The notes under the pieces are model-generated. The model was not told the DNA's origin. It made no database searches and was given only the letters and a program-made list of their open reading frames with translations. A stretch of 64,000 bases of DNA, taken from assembly GCA_001899005.1 (NCBI GenBank), contig MKUW01000028.1:1-64000 (forward strand), given 5' to 3'. This DNA is from Chloroflexi bacterium 44-23 (GTDB lineage Bacteria; Chloroflexota; Anaerolineae; Anaerolineales; Anaerolineaceae). Of this stretch, positions 33,971 through 43,467 are shown one piece after another (the stretch's first letter is position 1; each line of letters begins with the position of its first letter). Position numbers and translations under genes: made by a program.

Positions 33971-35071
33971 ATGGTAGCACAACAACTTAAAAATCAAGCG
34001 ATACAACCTGAGTATTTTGATACTGTCATCATCGGTGGCGGACAGGCAGGTCTGGCTGCGGGCTATTTCTTCTCAAAAAACAATCACAATTTTATTATAC
34101 TGGATGGAAATAAAGCAGTTGGCGATTCCTGGCGCAATCGCTGGGACAGCTTAAAATTGTTTACCCCCAGCCAGTTTGACAATTTACCTGGTATGGATTT
34201 TCCGCAACCAACAAATTACTTTCCAACCAAAGATGAAGTTGCCAATTATCTAATTGATTATGCCATCAAATTTAAAATGCCTGTGCGCAATCAACAATTT
34301 GTTAATTGCCTATCTATGGCTGATGGAAATTTTGAAATAAAAACGATTGACTCCATCTTTGTTGCAAAGCACGTAATCATAGCCACTGGGCCGTATCAAC
34401 AACCCTATATACCCTCATTTGCAGATCAGGTGGACAGCTCCATATCTCAGCTCCACTCCCGCGAATATCGAAATGCTTCTCAAATTGCTGATGATTCGAT
34501 TCTTATCGTCGGGGCGGGGAATTCGGGCTGCGAAATTGCCCTTGAACTTGCAGCGAAAGGGAAAAAAATATGGCTTTCAGGCAGGGACGTTGGTGTGATT
34601 CCGGTAAATGGTCGGTTGGGCAAAATATTCGATGGCATGCTGGTTTGGTGGTTTATGACTCACGTTTTAACAATCAAAACCCCGATTGGGAAAAAACTTA
34701 AACAGAAATTCGGGCATCATGGTACACCATTAGGGAGAAATACACGCAAAGAAATTGAAGAAGCCGGTGTTATTTTGGCTCCCAAGTTGGCAGGGATGCA
34801 TGCTGGTAAACCTCAATTAGAAGATGGGCAGTGCTTATCTGTCAATTGCATTATCTGGGCAACAGGTTTCAAACCCGACTATGACTGGGTGGACCTTCCC
34901 ATTTTCGATCATGGCGGATACCCTATTCATTCAGAGGGTCTTGTAAATGACATCCCTGGTCTCTATTTTATTGGGCTTCCTTTCCAGCGTGGTTTAAGCT
35001 CAGTATTTTTGGGGGGTGTTGGTAAAGACGCAGAATTTATCACTAATAAAATTTTGCGCACGAATCTTTAA
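33971..35071 (+). CDS. Flavin-containing monooxygenase-like NAD(P)/FAD oxidoreductase
   Basis: A 366-aa protein with an N-terminal FAD-binding Rossmann motif (VIIGGGQAGLAAGYFF), a second nucleotide-binding motif (ILIVGAGNSGCEIALELA) and the ATGFKPDYDW motif near the C-terminus. This is the arrangement of YUCCA/CzcO-type flavin monooxygenases. It may oxygenate an amine, sulfide or aldehyde, or act in metal tolerance like CzcO. The ATG at 33971 is favoured by GGAGA five bases upstream; the frame extends further 5' without support. Divergent TetR regulator. Confidence 0.88.
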   Translation: MVAQQLKNQAIQPEYFDTVIIGGGQAGLAAGYFFSKNNHNFIILDGNKAVGDSWRNRWDSLKLFTPSQFDNLPGMDFPQPTNYFPTKDEVANYLIDYAIKFKMPVRNQQFVNCLSMADGNFEIKTIDSIFVAKHVIIATGPYQQPYIPSFADQVDSSISQLHSREYRNASQIADDSILIVGAGNSGCEIALELAAKGKKIWLSGRDVGVIPVNGRLGKIFDGMLVWWFMTHVLTIKTPIGKKLKQKFGHHGTPLGRNTRKEIEEAGVILAPKLAGMHAGKPQLEDGQCLSVNCIIWATGFKPDYDWVDLPIFDHGGYPIHSEGLVNDIPGLYFIGLPFQRGLSSVFLGGVGKDAEFITNKILRTNL

Positions 35072-35177
35072 TAAACACAGCCTTCTACAATTCCTTTTTT
35101 AACGATTTTTTTTTATGTCATAATGACGACATTAATCGATTTATTGTATAAAAAAAGTTGATAAACCAGGAGAATAA

Positions 35178-35549
35178 ATGGAATCCCAGAAAAATAGTTT
35201 TTCAACAATCGATGAATACATTGCTACTTTTCCAGAGGAGATTCAAAACAAACTTCAGGTAATTCGTGCGACCATTCGAGAGGCAGCTCCTGAAGCAACT
35301 GAAAAGATCAGTTACCAGATGCCAACCTTCTACCTGAATGGCAATTTGGTTCACTTTGCTGCCTTTAAAAATCATATTGGATTTTATCCAATCCCCAGCA
35401 GCATAGAGAAATTTAAGCAAGAATTGGCACCGTATAAAACTTCAAAAGGTGGCGTCCAGTTCCCATTGGATGGACAAATCCCATTTGATTTGATTACGCG
35501 TATTGTTAATTTCCGAGTGGAAGAGAATACGAAAAAAACGAAGAAATAA
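35178..35549 (+). CDS. DUF1801 / YdhG-like protein
   Basis: A 123-aa protein of the DUF1801/YdhG family, often named iron chaperone-like by remote similarity to CyaY: IDEYIATFPEEIQNKLQVIRATIREAAPEATEKISYQMPTF, described here by its start and the Q-M-P-T-F motif, then GFYPIPSSIEKF and KGGVQFPLDGQIPFDLI. Function is not established. CCAGGAGA precedes the ATG. It stands alone. Confidence 0.85.
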   Translation: MESQKNSFSTIDEYIATFPEEIQNKLQVIRATIREAAPEATEKISYQMPTFYLNGNLVHFAAFKNHIGFYPIPSSIEKFKQELAPYKTSKGGVQFPLDGQIPFDLITRIVNFRVEENTKKTKK

Positions 35550-35862
35550 TTCGCAGATCATCGTAGTGCAAAATACATATGATTTTAAAGAGAATTAGCT
35601 CAATTATGTATCTCAATTGTTGTTTTATTAATCAACCATAATTATCCGGTTTTTATATGGTTTCAGACTCATACAGGCAGCATTCATAATTAAGAAATTT
35701 CTCCGCATTGATCGTAAATGGAATTGCAGACTTGCCTTCAATTTTTCGGAACAAAAGGAAGACCTTACCTATTCGATTTCAGGTTTTTCACATATTAAAA
35801 ACCTTGGGGAATAATCTCATTCAGTATTTTGAAGAAAGGATACCTCACTAAATGGGGCAATA
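35550..35862. other. Intergenic spacer
   Basis: No gene seen; no clear terminator or promoter. Confidence 0.35.
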
Positions 35863-36954
35863 ATGATTTTTCTATATCTATTAATTCTGGTACCTATTTC
35901 ATTAACTCTGGCTTACTTAACTAAAGCATCACCCACAGTAATTTTCATCACATCGATTTTGGCCATTATTCCCCTTGCAGTTTGGATTCAGCGGGGAACA
36001 GAACAAGCTGCGCAACGAACAGGACCGTCAATTGGAGGACTGCTAAATATTTCTTTTGGAAATGCAGCAGAACTGGTTTTGGCTTTATTCGTTCTTTCCG
36101 CTGGTAATGTAGGAGTTGTGAAAGCACAAATTACCGGATCCATAATCGGAAATAGCCTCCTGGGGCTTGGTCTTGCAATCGTAATCGGCACATGGGGAAA
36201 AGAAAAACTTACCTTTAATAAGAACCAGGCAGGTTTGCTTTCCACACTTTTAATGCTGGTTTTAATTGGTTTGCTCTTACCTGCCATTTTTGATATCACC
36301 GAAAGAGATATTATCAATGCACCCAATGCCTTAGCGCTGGATGAGTCACTCAGTCTGGCTGTTTCAATAGTTCTGATAGGTTTGTATATAGCCAATCTGA
36401 TCTATACATTGGTTACACATCATGATATTTTCTCTACAGGCAATGAAAAGAAAAAAATTGGCAATATCAGGATAGTTGAAGACCCATGGCCTTTATGGAA
36501 ATCATTGCTAATTCTTGCTGCAGCAACTGCTGTAACCGCACTCGAAGCAGAACTGGTATCAAGCTCACTCGAAGCTACAGCTGCATCTCTCGGAATAACC
36601 ACATTTTTTCTGGGTGTAATTGTGCTGGCAGTGATTGGAAACGCAGCTGAATACCTTTCGGCGGTCTATTTTGCTAAAAAAGGTGATATGGATCTGGTGA
36701 TGCAAATCACTGTCGGGTCGACTGTTCAAGTCGCTTTGTTTGTGGCACCCCTACTTGTACTGGTATCCTATGCCCTCGGGAATCCGATGGATCTGGTATT
36801 TAATAATCCAATAGAATTAATTTCAATTGCAGGAGTCGCTTTTATTGTGAATGCGATATCAAAGGATGGAGAAGTAACCTGGTTTGAAGGAGCATTATTA
36901 ATTGGGATTTACATTCTTTTCGGAATCGCATTTTTCCTGGTAACACCTGGTTAA
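35863..36954 (+). CDS. Calcium/proton exchanger (CaCA family, Cax type)
   Basis: A 363-aa membrane antiporter with about eleven helices in two inverted halves. The two alpha-repeat signatures are clear: GNAAELVLALFVLSAGNVGVVKAQ, then GSIIGN in the first, and GNAAEYLSAVYFAKKGDMDLVMQ, then GSTVQVALF in the second. It exports Ca2+ (or another divalent cation) using the proton gradient. An acidic connector with KKKIGN lies between the halves. The ribosome site before ATG 35863 is weak. Monocistronic. Confidence 0.92.
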   Translation: MIFLYLLILVPISLTLAYLTKASPTVIFITSILAIIPLAVWIQRGTEQAAQRTGPSIGGLLNISFGNAAELVLALFVLSAGNVGVVKAQITGSIIGNSLLGLGLAIVIGTWGKEKLTFNKNQAGLLSTLLMLVLIGLLLPAIFDITERDIINAPNALALDESLSLAVSIVLIGLYIANLIYTLVTHHDIFSTGNEKKKIGNIRIVEDPWPLWKSLLILAAATAVTALEAELVSSSLEATAASLGITTFFLGVIVLAVIGNAAEYLSAVYFAKKGDMDLVMQITVGSTVQVALFVAPLLVLVSYALGNPMDLVFNNPIELISIAGVAFIVNAISKDGEVTWFEGALLIGIYILFGIAFFLVTPG

Positions 36955-37127
36955 GACTTCCCGTATTAACCATGCATCACGCATGAAAGAAATGAGTGAA
37001 AAATAGAGTTGGTAAGAAAAGTATTAACTAGATACGCAATTTCAAAAAGATTTCCTCTTGAGCATGAATTTTGGCAGACACATGTCTTCATTGTCAATGA
37101 ATATTTGGAAAAGAAAGGTAAAATATT

Positions 37128-37667
37128 ATGAAATACTCAGCGTTTATTGCTACCAGTTTAGATGGCTTCATCGCCAGAACCAATGGGGATATCAAGTGGT
37201 TGCATGAGGCATCAGTTGGAGTGGACAAAGGCGAGGATTTTGGATTCCAAGCATTTTTCTCAGGGATAGATGCAATGATTATGGGTCGCAGCACCTTCGA
37301 AATAGTGGCAGCATTCGGTGATTGGCCGTATGGAGAAATTCCTGTGTTGATACTGAGCAGCATGATGGTTGCGCTGCCTAAAACAACCCCTGAGACTGTA
37401 ACATTGATTAAGGGAGGGATTTCAGAAGCAATCAAAAAAGCTGAAAATGCAGGCTACCATCACGTCTATGTGGATGGAGGCAAAACGATCCAAAGTTTTC
37501 TTCAGGCAGGCTTGCTGAATGATATTACTCTTACTACCATTCCAATTGTGTTAGGAGATGGAATTCCTTTATTTGGAAAAGTAGGGCACGATATTCATTT
37601 ATTATTGCTTGCCAGCAAGGCGTATCCTAATGGATTTGTTCAGACTCATTATGAAATCAAAAATTAA
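37128..37667 (+). CDS. Dihydrofolate reductase family protein (RibD C-terminal-like)
   Basis: A 179-aa protein of the DHFR/RibD C-terminal fold: YSAFIATSLDGFIARTNGDIKW, IDAMIMGRSTFEIV, then YVDGGKTIQSFLQAGLLNDITLTTIPIVLGDGIPLF. These proteins bind NADPH and reduce pterin-like or other substrates, but the small stand-alone members (YyaP/YwjB-like) are uncharacterised. AAAGGT precedes the ATG. It is not the canonical DHFR, because the folate-binding aspartate motif differs. Confidence 0.87.
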   Translation: MKYSAFIATSLDGFIARTNGDIKWLHEASVGVDKGEDFGFQAFFSGIDAMIMGRSTFEIVAAFGDWPYGEIPVLILSSMMVALPKTTPETVTLIKGGISEAIKKAENAGYHHVYVDGGKTIQSFLQAGLLNDITLTTIPIVLGDGIPLFGKVGHDIHLLLLASKAYPNGFVQTHYEIKN

Positions 37668-38085
37668 GTAGGCCTTTTTCTCTGGCAAGATGGTCAGGAC
37701 GGTCTTGGTTAACCTTTCAAGTTGGCCTTAATCCTAATAGCTTGCTGACTCTTCTCAGGTAAATTCCCAATGTAGAGATGCAAATCTAAAAAATGGATAC
37801 CAATCTCTTGAATTTGCTCTGAATTTGATACATTCAAATGGTACGCATTAATGACAACACCATTTCAACCTAATATGAGCTGGTGGTTTGTTGATTGATG
37901 AAATGAAATGCGCTTGAGTTTTACAAAAGACAACATCTCCCACTTTAATTTGTTATTCTTAAATACAAAATTATGAAGATATCATTTTAAAAATTTGGGG
38001 CAGAGTGTTTTTAGGCGGGCGATCGCCCATCTAAAAACATCCCTCACCCCCTTTTGATTAAAACGATACCGATGAAGGAGTAAAA
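37668..38085. other. Intergenic spacer with hairpin repeat
   Basis: No gene; contains repeat copy B (37997 onwards) and the ribosome site GAAGGAG for the gene at 38086. Confidence 0.5.
37997..38067 (+). repeat. Intergenic hairpin repeat, copy B
   Basis: It begins GGGGCAGAGTG. TGTTTTTAG pairs with CTAAAAACA, with an inner GGGC-GATC-GCCC tip and outer GGGG/CCCC and GAG/CTC pairs, giving a stem of about 50 bases in total. A second small stem (TTTTGATTAAAA) follows. It sits 20 bases before the pterin dehydratase ATG. Confidence 0.8.
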
Positions 38086-38403
38086 ATGAAACCAACTAAA
38101 CTTAATCTTCAGGAAATTGATTTACGCATGTTGGAGTTGAACACCGCGACAGATCAAAGCTGGCAGCTCCAGGGAGATAAATTAACTGCAACTTATAAGT
38201 TTTCTGACTTTCCACAGGCATTTGCCTTCATGACCGCCGTTGCAATTCATGCTGAGAAAATAAATCATCACCCGGATTGGAGCAATGCCTACAATAAAGT
38301 TTCTTTTTCATTAAGCACTCATGAAATAGGTGGCATTTCTAATCTTGATTTTGTTTTGGCCGAGGAAATTCGCAAATTAGCTGAAGTTTTTTCTTGCAAT
38401 TAG
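38086..38403 (+). CDS. 4a-hydroxytetrahydrobiopterin dehydratase (PCD)
   Basis: A 105-aa pterin-4a-carbinolamine dehydratase. The signature is A-x-x-x-x-H-H-P-D-W (EKINHHPDWSNAYNKVSFSLSTHE), with the two active-site histidines and the later GGISNLDFVLAEEI. It dehydrates 4a-hydroxytetrahydropterin after aromatic hydroxylation; stand-alone bacterial copies may serve molybdopterin or other pterin metabolism. GAAGGAG precedes the ATG and a hairpin repeat lies just upstream, so its leader RNA would contain that hairpin. Confidence 0.92.
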   Translation: MKPTKLNLQEIDLRMLELNTATDQSWQLQGDKLTATYKFSDFPQAFAFMTAVAIHAEKINHHPDWSNAYNKVSFSLSTHEIGGISNLDFVLAEEIRKLAEVFSCN

Positions 38404-39009
38404 TGAAAGAGCCCCATCGAACGAATCAGGCAGGATCATATCATTAATCACAACACATAAAAGCAAACGAAGATTTTCGATCTTTTTCCTCTGCTGGCTG
38501 ACATCATTATCACATCTATCAACGACCTTCATCAGGTTTGCCGCTCGACAAACCAGTCATTAACCGCTTGTGTTTTCTTAACTGGAAGTTGTGAACTCCT
38601 CTTGAAGGATCTTAATCGGCATGTGCTTCCCCCGTGAACGGGTTTGGAATTAACCCGACAAAGTCTACGACCAATATATGGTGGTGAGAATTGGAGTAAA
38701 GTGATTCTGTCCAATCCGCTGTTTCCTGCCATTGTCATTTATTCTGCGAAGTTGACAAGAAATCAGACTGCCACTGGCAAATATTTTGGTTGGGCCAGGA
38801 TTTTCATAGCGGTAACAGAGTCCAGAACCTGATCTGTAGCTGTGGAGAAAGTTGCTCATGCAATAATAATTCCCACAAACCGGCAATTAATATAGGGGAC
38901 AGATAGGGATAGGATATAATTTTGTTTGTATATTTCCCAAACACTTTTTTCCCCAAAAGGCACCCAACCTTCATCAATAACTAAAAAAATCTCCCGAAGG
39001 ATAATAATC
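38404..39009. other. Long intergenic spacer
   Basis: No supported gene in about 600 bases. Short open frames exist on both strands but none resembles a protein family. GAAGGA at 38995-39000 is the ribosome site of the next gene. Confidence 0.4.
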
Positions 39010-41415
39010 ATGGCGCGCATATCACACAAACTGAAGAATTCTTTCGAAGGTGCATTGGCCGGTGGCGGTGATCCTGCTACTTCTCCTTTGTATGTATTTG
39101 GTCCATTCTTAAGTTTGATTGCGGTTTCAGGCGCAGCCAGTATTGTTTTTGGTGGTTCAGTCTGGTTAGCCGTCCTGACCATCGCTATAGTTTCCGCCAT
39201 GTACCGGCTGGTAATGCGGTGGGTGACTGATGGGTCCGGAGGCAGTGGATTAAGTGAAGAGGAATTTGGAGGATGGGCTGTTAAAGTAAACGCAGCCATT
39301 ACCTTCATTGAATATACTCTCACTTTCCTGGTTAGCATGGCCGCCATGGTGACTTTCATCGCCGACCGCTTTCCTTTGCTTAATCAAGAAGTATTAGGCA
39401 TTCAGTATCGCGCTTTCGTGGCCATCGCACTCAGCCTGTTCACTGGTTGGTTGGTTAACCGCGGACCAAAAACGGCCAGCCGCACGTTCGGTCCTGCCAC
39501 TGGAGGTGTACTGTTGCTGCTATGGTTGATGATTTTTTTTACAATTATTAAAACTGGTTTTCATTTACCAATACTCTCCATGGCAGCTTTTACCCCTCCC
39601 AACCTCCATTTTACGATTGGCGGTTATGTTCGAATTTTGGCAGTCATGACCGGAATCGAAGTATTTGCTAACCTGGTAGCTGCTTATGAAGGCAAACCAG
39701 AACAAAAAAGCCGTAAGGCGTTTCAAAGCTTATTGATCATCATGAGCACAACCGCCATTACTATGTTAATTGTGGGGCCTGCCATTTTTACTTTTTCCGA
39801 TCCATCAAATAGTAATGTTTCTGTCTTCACACAGACAATGGACAAAATACTACCCGCTCCATTACCGTATCTTGGTTCACTGGTCGGCATCTTTGTGCTC
39901 ATGTCTGCTTCGGCAGCCAGTGCGCTGGGATTGCAAAATCTTTCTCTGGGCTTAAAAGAACGTCATTATATCCCTCGCACATTCGGTGAGTTAAACCATT
40001 ACGATGTAGCCAGTAAACCAGTCTGGCTGGAAGTGGGAATCGTCAGCTTTTGCTTCCTGTTTTTTGGAACGCATGAAGAAACCTACCTGGCACTCTATGC
40101 TGTTGGTGTATTTGTCTTATTAAGCATGACTGGCTGGGCTGTTACACGCCGACTGATCCGCGAATTAAAAGACAAGAAATCGATACAAAAATACGGGGTC
40201 ATTATTGGCACCACGATAGCAGCATTGTTAACTACCAGCGCCTCCATCATTATCTTTGAAGAGCGTTTCCTCGAAGGTGCCTGGGCTTACTTGCTTATGG
40301 TTCCGGCACTTTTTTTGATGTTTAGCTATTTTCGCTCTCACATTGGCGCTCCAACCCCTGAAATGGACTACCTGGGTCAAATTGATTCAAACCTTCTGGC
40401 AGGCTTTGGTTTTGGTCAGGCTGCATTTAGCAGTTCTGGGAATGGCAACGGCGAGGCTCTGCCTGCACGAATAGGTTGGATTCCAGCCCCGGTCCTTTCT
40501 GCCCAATTGCCGATCACGAATGTAAAATTCCAACATGTTCTCACTTTATTGGACGGATCAGAATTTGCCGCCCAGTCAATTCCATTAACCAAGTATATTT
40601 GTGAATCCACTGGCAGTAAGCTAACCCTCCTATCTGCTTCAAAAACCTATAACTCTGAAATTAGCAAAAAAGAAAAGATAGAAAATTATCTATGTTCAAT
40701 AGCAGAAAAGGTGCATGCTTCAGGCGTGCAAGTCACCTGTGCAATCCGTTCCGAATCCCCGGCCGAATCAACCAAACATTTGGTCGAAGAGCAGGGTGTG
40801 GATCTGGTTGTGATTACCACCCGTGGTGCTTCTGGTGAGAAAAATTGGCTGCGTGAAGGCTTATCAATTAAACTTGTGCACCAACTCAATATTCCAGTCC
40901 TGTTGGTGCAGGTTTTTGAAAGCGGACCACCTGAAGCTCCCCAAATCAATCGGATTCTGGTAGCTCTGGATGGTTCTGATTTCGCAGAACAGTTGTTGCC
41001 ATATGCCAGCTATTTGGCACATAAATTTGATAGTGAATTAATGTTAATCAGCGTCCCGGCTGTACCTGAAAGTGAAAAATATCGTGCAGCTGCCAGCGTG
41101 GTAAGTGCCATTCGCAGACAAGCAGTCGCAGGGATGAAGAAATACCTAGAGACGGTAGCCGAACAACTTGAGAAAGACGGTCTGCGCGTCAAAACGATCG
41201 TCACTGGGTCATATCCGGCACGAACCATTGTGGATGTTGGCAAACGCGAAGCAGTTGATTTAATTATGATCAGCTCTCAAGGCCGTGGCGGTCTGGATTT
41301 ATTGTTCATGGGCAGCGTGGCGCAACAGGTTGTGCAATTGTCCGACAGCCCAATTTTCATTTTGCCAATCAATCAAGAATTAGATCAGGAGCTGCCAACT
41401 ACAGAAAAAGTTTAA
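39010..41415 (+). CDS. APC-type permease fused to two UspA domains
   Basis: An 801-aa fusion. About 410 residues of permease with roughly 11-12 helices (GALAGGGDPATSPLYVFGP start, AVMTGIEVFANLVAAYEGKP in the middle) are followed by a linker. Two universal-stress-protein domains follow: one near 510-650 (HVLTLLDGSEFAAQSIPLTKYI, VDLVVITTRGASGEKNW) and one near 660-795 (RILVALDGSDFAEQLLPYASYL, VDLIMISSQGRGG with GSVAQQVVQ). UspA domains may bind ATP or cAMP and gate transport. ATG 39010 is chosen for the GAAGGA upstream; the frame extends further 5' without support. Substrate unknown. Confidence 0.88.
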   Translation: MARISHKLKNSFEGALAGGGDPATSPLYVFGPFLSLIAVSGAASIVFGGSVWLAVLTIAIVSAMYRLVMRWVTDGSGGSGLSEEEFGGWAVKVNAAITFIEYTLTFLVSMAAMVTFIADRFPLLNQEVLGIQYRAFVAIALSLFTGWLVNRGPKTASRTFGPATGGVLLLLWLMIFFTIIKTGFHLPILSMAAFTPPNLHFTIGGYVRILAVMTGIEVFANLVAAYEGKPEQKSRKAFQSLLIIMSTTAITMLIVGPAIFTFSDPSNSNVSVFTQTMDKILPAPLPYLGSLVGIFVLMSASAASALGLQNLSLGLKERHYIPRTFGELNHYDVASKPVWLEVGIVSFCFLFFGTHEETYLALYAVGVFVLLSMTGWAVTRRLIRELKDKKSIQKYGVIIGTTIAALLTTSASIIIFEERFLEGAWAYLLMVPALFLMFSYFRSHIGAPTPEMDYLGQIDSNLLAGFGFGQAAFSSSGNGNGEALPARIGWIPAPVLSAQLPITNVKFQHVLTLLDGSEFAAQSIPLTKYICESTGSKLTLLSASKTYNSEISKKEKIENYLCSIAEKVHASGVQVTCAIRSESPAESTKHLVEEQGVDLVVITTRGASGEKNWLREGLSIKLVHQLNIPVLLVQVFESGPPEAPQINRILVALDGSDFAEQLLPYASYLAHKFDSELMLISVPAVPESEKYRAAASVVSAIRRQAVAGMKKYLETVAEQLEKDGLRVKTIVTGSYPARTIVDVGKREAVDLIMISSQGRGGLDLLFMGSVAQQVVQLSDSPIFILPINQELDQELPTTEKV

Positions 41416-41810
41416 TTCAATATCAAATTGTTGAGTGCTTTTACAACCGAATTCATTGCCGCTTTTGATCCATCAGGTTTATTAGAACAGCATTTGCCTA
41501 AATTTGTGGATATAAATGTAAACAAGAATCCGAAAAACTTAATCGGAAATACTTATTTTGCGCAAAATCTGATCTAAACACAGATCCTGAATTTCATTTT
41601 GCAAGAATTCTTCTCTTTTTCGTCTAAATCAGACCTTTCATATCTAAAAACAACAAATGGGGTTATAGTATTTGATATCAGACTGTTACTCAAAAGCCAG
41701 CCATTTAATTTTGGCTGTTTGTATCAATTTTAAGTTTCTATCTCCCAATTTTTTCTTACTTAATTTAAAGAAAAAATTGTGCCCAGACGATTTAAGAACG
41801 AGGTCAGTAT
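41416..41810. other. Intergenic spacer
   Basis: No gene recognised. GAACGAGGT just before the ATG at 41811 is the ribosome site of the next gene. Confidence 0.4.
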
Positions 41811-43358
41811 ATGGAATTCTTAGAAAACATCAGACTAATACAGGGAGGTATGGGCGTATATGTTTCCAATTGGCATCTGGCCAGTACTGTCGCAAAACAA
41901 AGGCCGGGAGTCTGCGTGGGGACAGTCTCTGGCACAGGGCTGGATTGGGTGTATGTCCGCCTTATGCAATTGGGAGACCCAGGCGGTCATATTCAACGTG
42001 CGTTTTCTGCTTTTGACAGCCAGTTTGGAACCGAAATCGGACAGGAAATTTTCAGTCGTTATTATATTCCAGGAGGGAAAGAAAGCTCTGCACGCTTTAA
42101 GAATGCCCCAAAACAAGTCGTAAGGGCGATGGATGGCACTGCTAACATTCCACTTTCTCAAAATTCGGATGAATCCATAGCTTTATCAATAAGTTCGGAT
42201 GTTGTTGAATTGGTGATCATCAGTGCTTTTGCTGAAGTTTGGCTCGCCAAGCAGGGGCATTCCGGCAGAATTTTCATTAACTTCCTTAAAAAAGTTGAGC
42301 TGCCACTCATTTATGGTATGTATGGAGCTATGCTTGCCGGTGTTGATGGTGTTGTCGTTGGTGCAGGGAATCCTGATGGTCTGGCTGCTATTCGCAGCAA
42401 GTTGGTAAATCATCAACCAGTCTCGATTCCTTTACCGGTTTTATATCGCGAGGCAGGTGAAAACTTCCACATCGCTTTTAATCCTGACACCGTTGCCTCC
42501 GGAAACCTGACGAAAAAGCCATTAAAATCGCCGGCTTTTTTAGCAATTGCGTCCTTGCAAAATCTGGTTAAGGGCCTGGCGGAAAGCACTTCTTTGAAGC
42601 CGGATGGATTTATCATAGAACATCATACAGCCGGTGGTCATAATGCCAGCCCGCAAGGACCATTAATGTTGGATCAAGAAAAACAACCAATTTATGGAGA
42701 AATTGATGACCCTGATATTGAAGCAATTCGTAGAATTGGAATTCCATTCTGGTTGGCCGGCGGTTATGGCAATAAAGACAAACTGCAAGAGGCCATATCT
42801 TTAGGCGCCACAGGTGTTCAGGTTGGCTCAATTTTTGCGATGTCGGAAGAATCTGGTATGGACCCCGCATACCGGATTGCGTTCATGAAGCAACTTAGAA
42901 ATGAAAGTGATGATTCCAAATTGGTGAAAACCACCCTCGTTTCACCAACCGGCTTCCCGTTTAAAGTGCTGCAACTGGAAGGGACAACCGCCGATGATAC
43001 CATTTACGAACAGCGATTGCGTGTTTGCGATATCGGTTTACTGCAACAACTTGGATTGAGCAAACCGGATGCCAATGGAATGCGCAGGCTTTTCCAGCGC
43101 TGTTCCGCTGCTCCAATCGAAGGGTACATTCATAAAAGAGGCTTGATTCACAACACGCAAGATCGTCGTTGTTTGTGTAATGGATTACTCTCAGCTGTTG
43201 GCCTTGGCCAGGTGGTCTCAAATGGGGGTTCCCCGGCTCGAGAGCCTGCCATTTTGACACTTGGGAATCACATCGATGGTATCCGCAGATTGTCACGCAA
43301 CGGTCAGGCCCGTTACTGGGTCAGCGATGTAGTTGATGACATACTCGGAAATGAATAG
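41811..43358 (+). CDS. Nitronate monooxygenase-like flavoprotein (2-nitropropane dioxygenase family)
   Basis: A 515-aa TIM-barrel flavoenzyme: IQGGMGVYVSNWHLASTVA at the N-terminus, GVDGVVVGAG, IEHHTAGGHNASPQGPLM with the catalytic-type histidine, then IPFWLAGGYGNKDKLQEAISLGATGVQVGSIFA for FMN phosphate binding. It is much longer than typical nitronate monooxygenases (about 320-360 aa), with an extra C-terminal part containing RCLCNGLLSAVGLGQV. It may therefore belong to a PfaD-like subgroup. The substrate is undetermined. It is a single gene with no flavin or nitroalkane genes nearby. Confidence 0.82.
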   Translation: MEFLENIRLIQGGMGVYVSNWHLASTVAKQRPGVCVGTVSGTGLDWVYVRLMQLGDPGGHIQRAFSAFDSQFGTEIGQEIFSRYYIPGGKESSARFKNAPKQVVRAMDGTANIPLSQNSDESIALSISSDVVELVIISAFAEVWLAKQGHSGRIFINFLKKVELPLIYGMYGAMLAGVDGVVVGAGNPDGLAAIRSKLVNHQPVSIPLPVLYREAGENFHIAFNPDTVASGNLTKKPLKSPAFLAIASLQNLVKGLAESTSLKPDGFIIEHHTAGGHNASPQGPLMLDQEKQPIYGEIDDPDIEAIRRIGIPFWLAGGYGNKDKLQEAISLGATGVQVGSIFAMSEESGMDPAYRIAFMKQLRNESDDSKLVKTTLVSPTGFPFKVLQLEGTTADDTIYEQRLRVCDIGLLQQLGLSKPDANGMRRLFQRCSAAPIEGYIHKRGLIHNTQDRRCLCNGLLSAVGLGQVVSNGGSPAREPAILTLGNHIDGIRRLSRNGQARYWVSDVVDDILGNE

Positions 43359-43467
43359 AATATTTACCCAAAAATTATCAGGCCGCTATTTAAATTAAAA
43401 TATCTTCAGGGTAGATAGCAACATAGTTTTATAAATCGAATGGTATAAATCAGATCATCTTCCAACC

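Noticed and set aside
38885..38925. TAGGGGACAGATAGGG sequence considered as a repeat copy
   Set aside because: There is no paired right arm and no match beyond the G-run.
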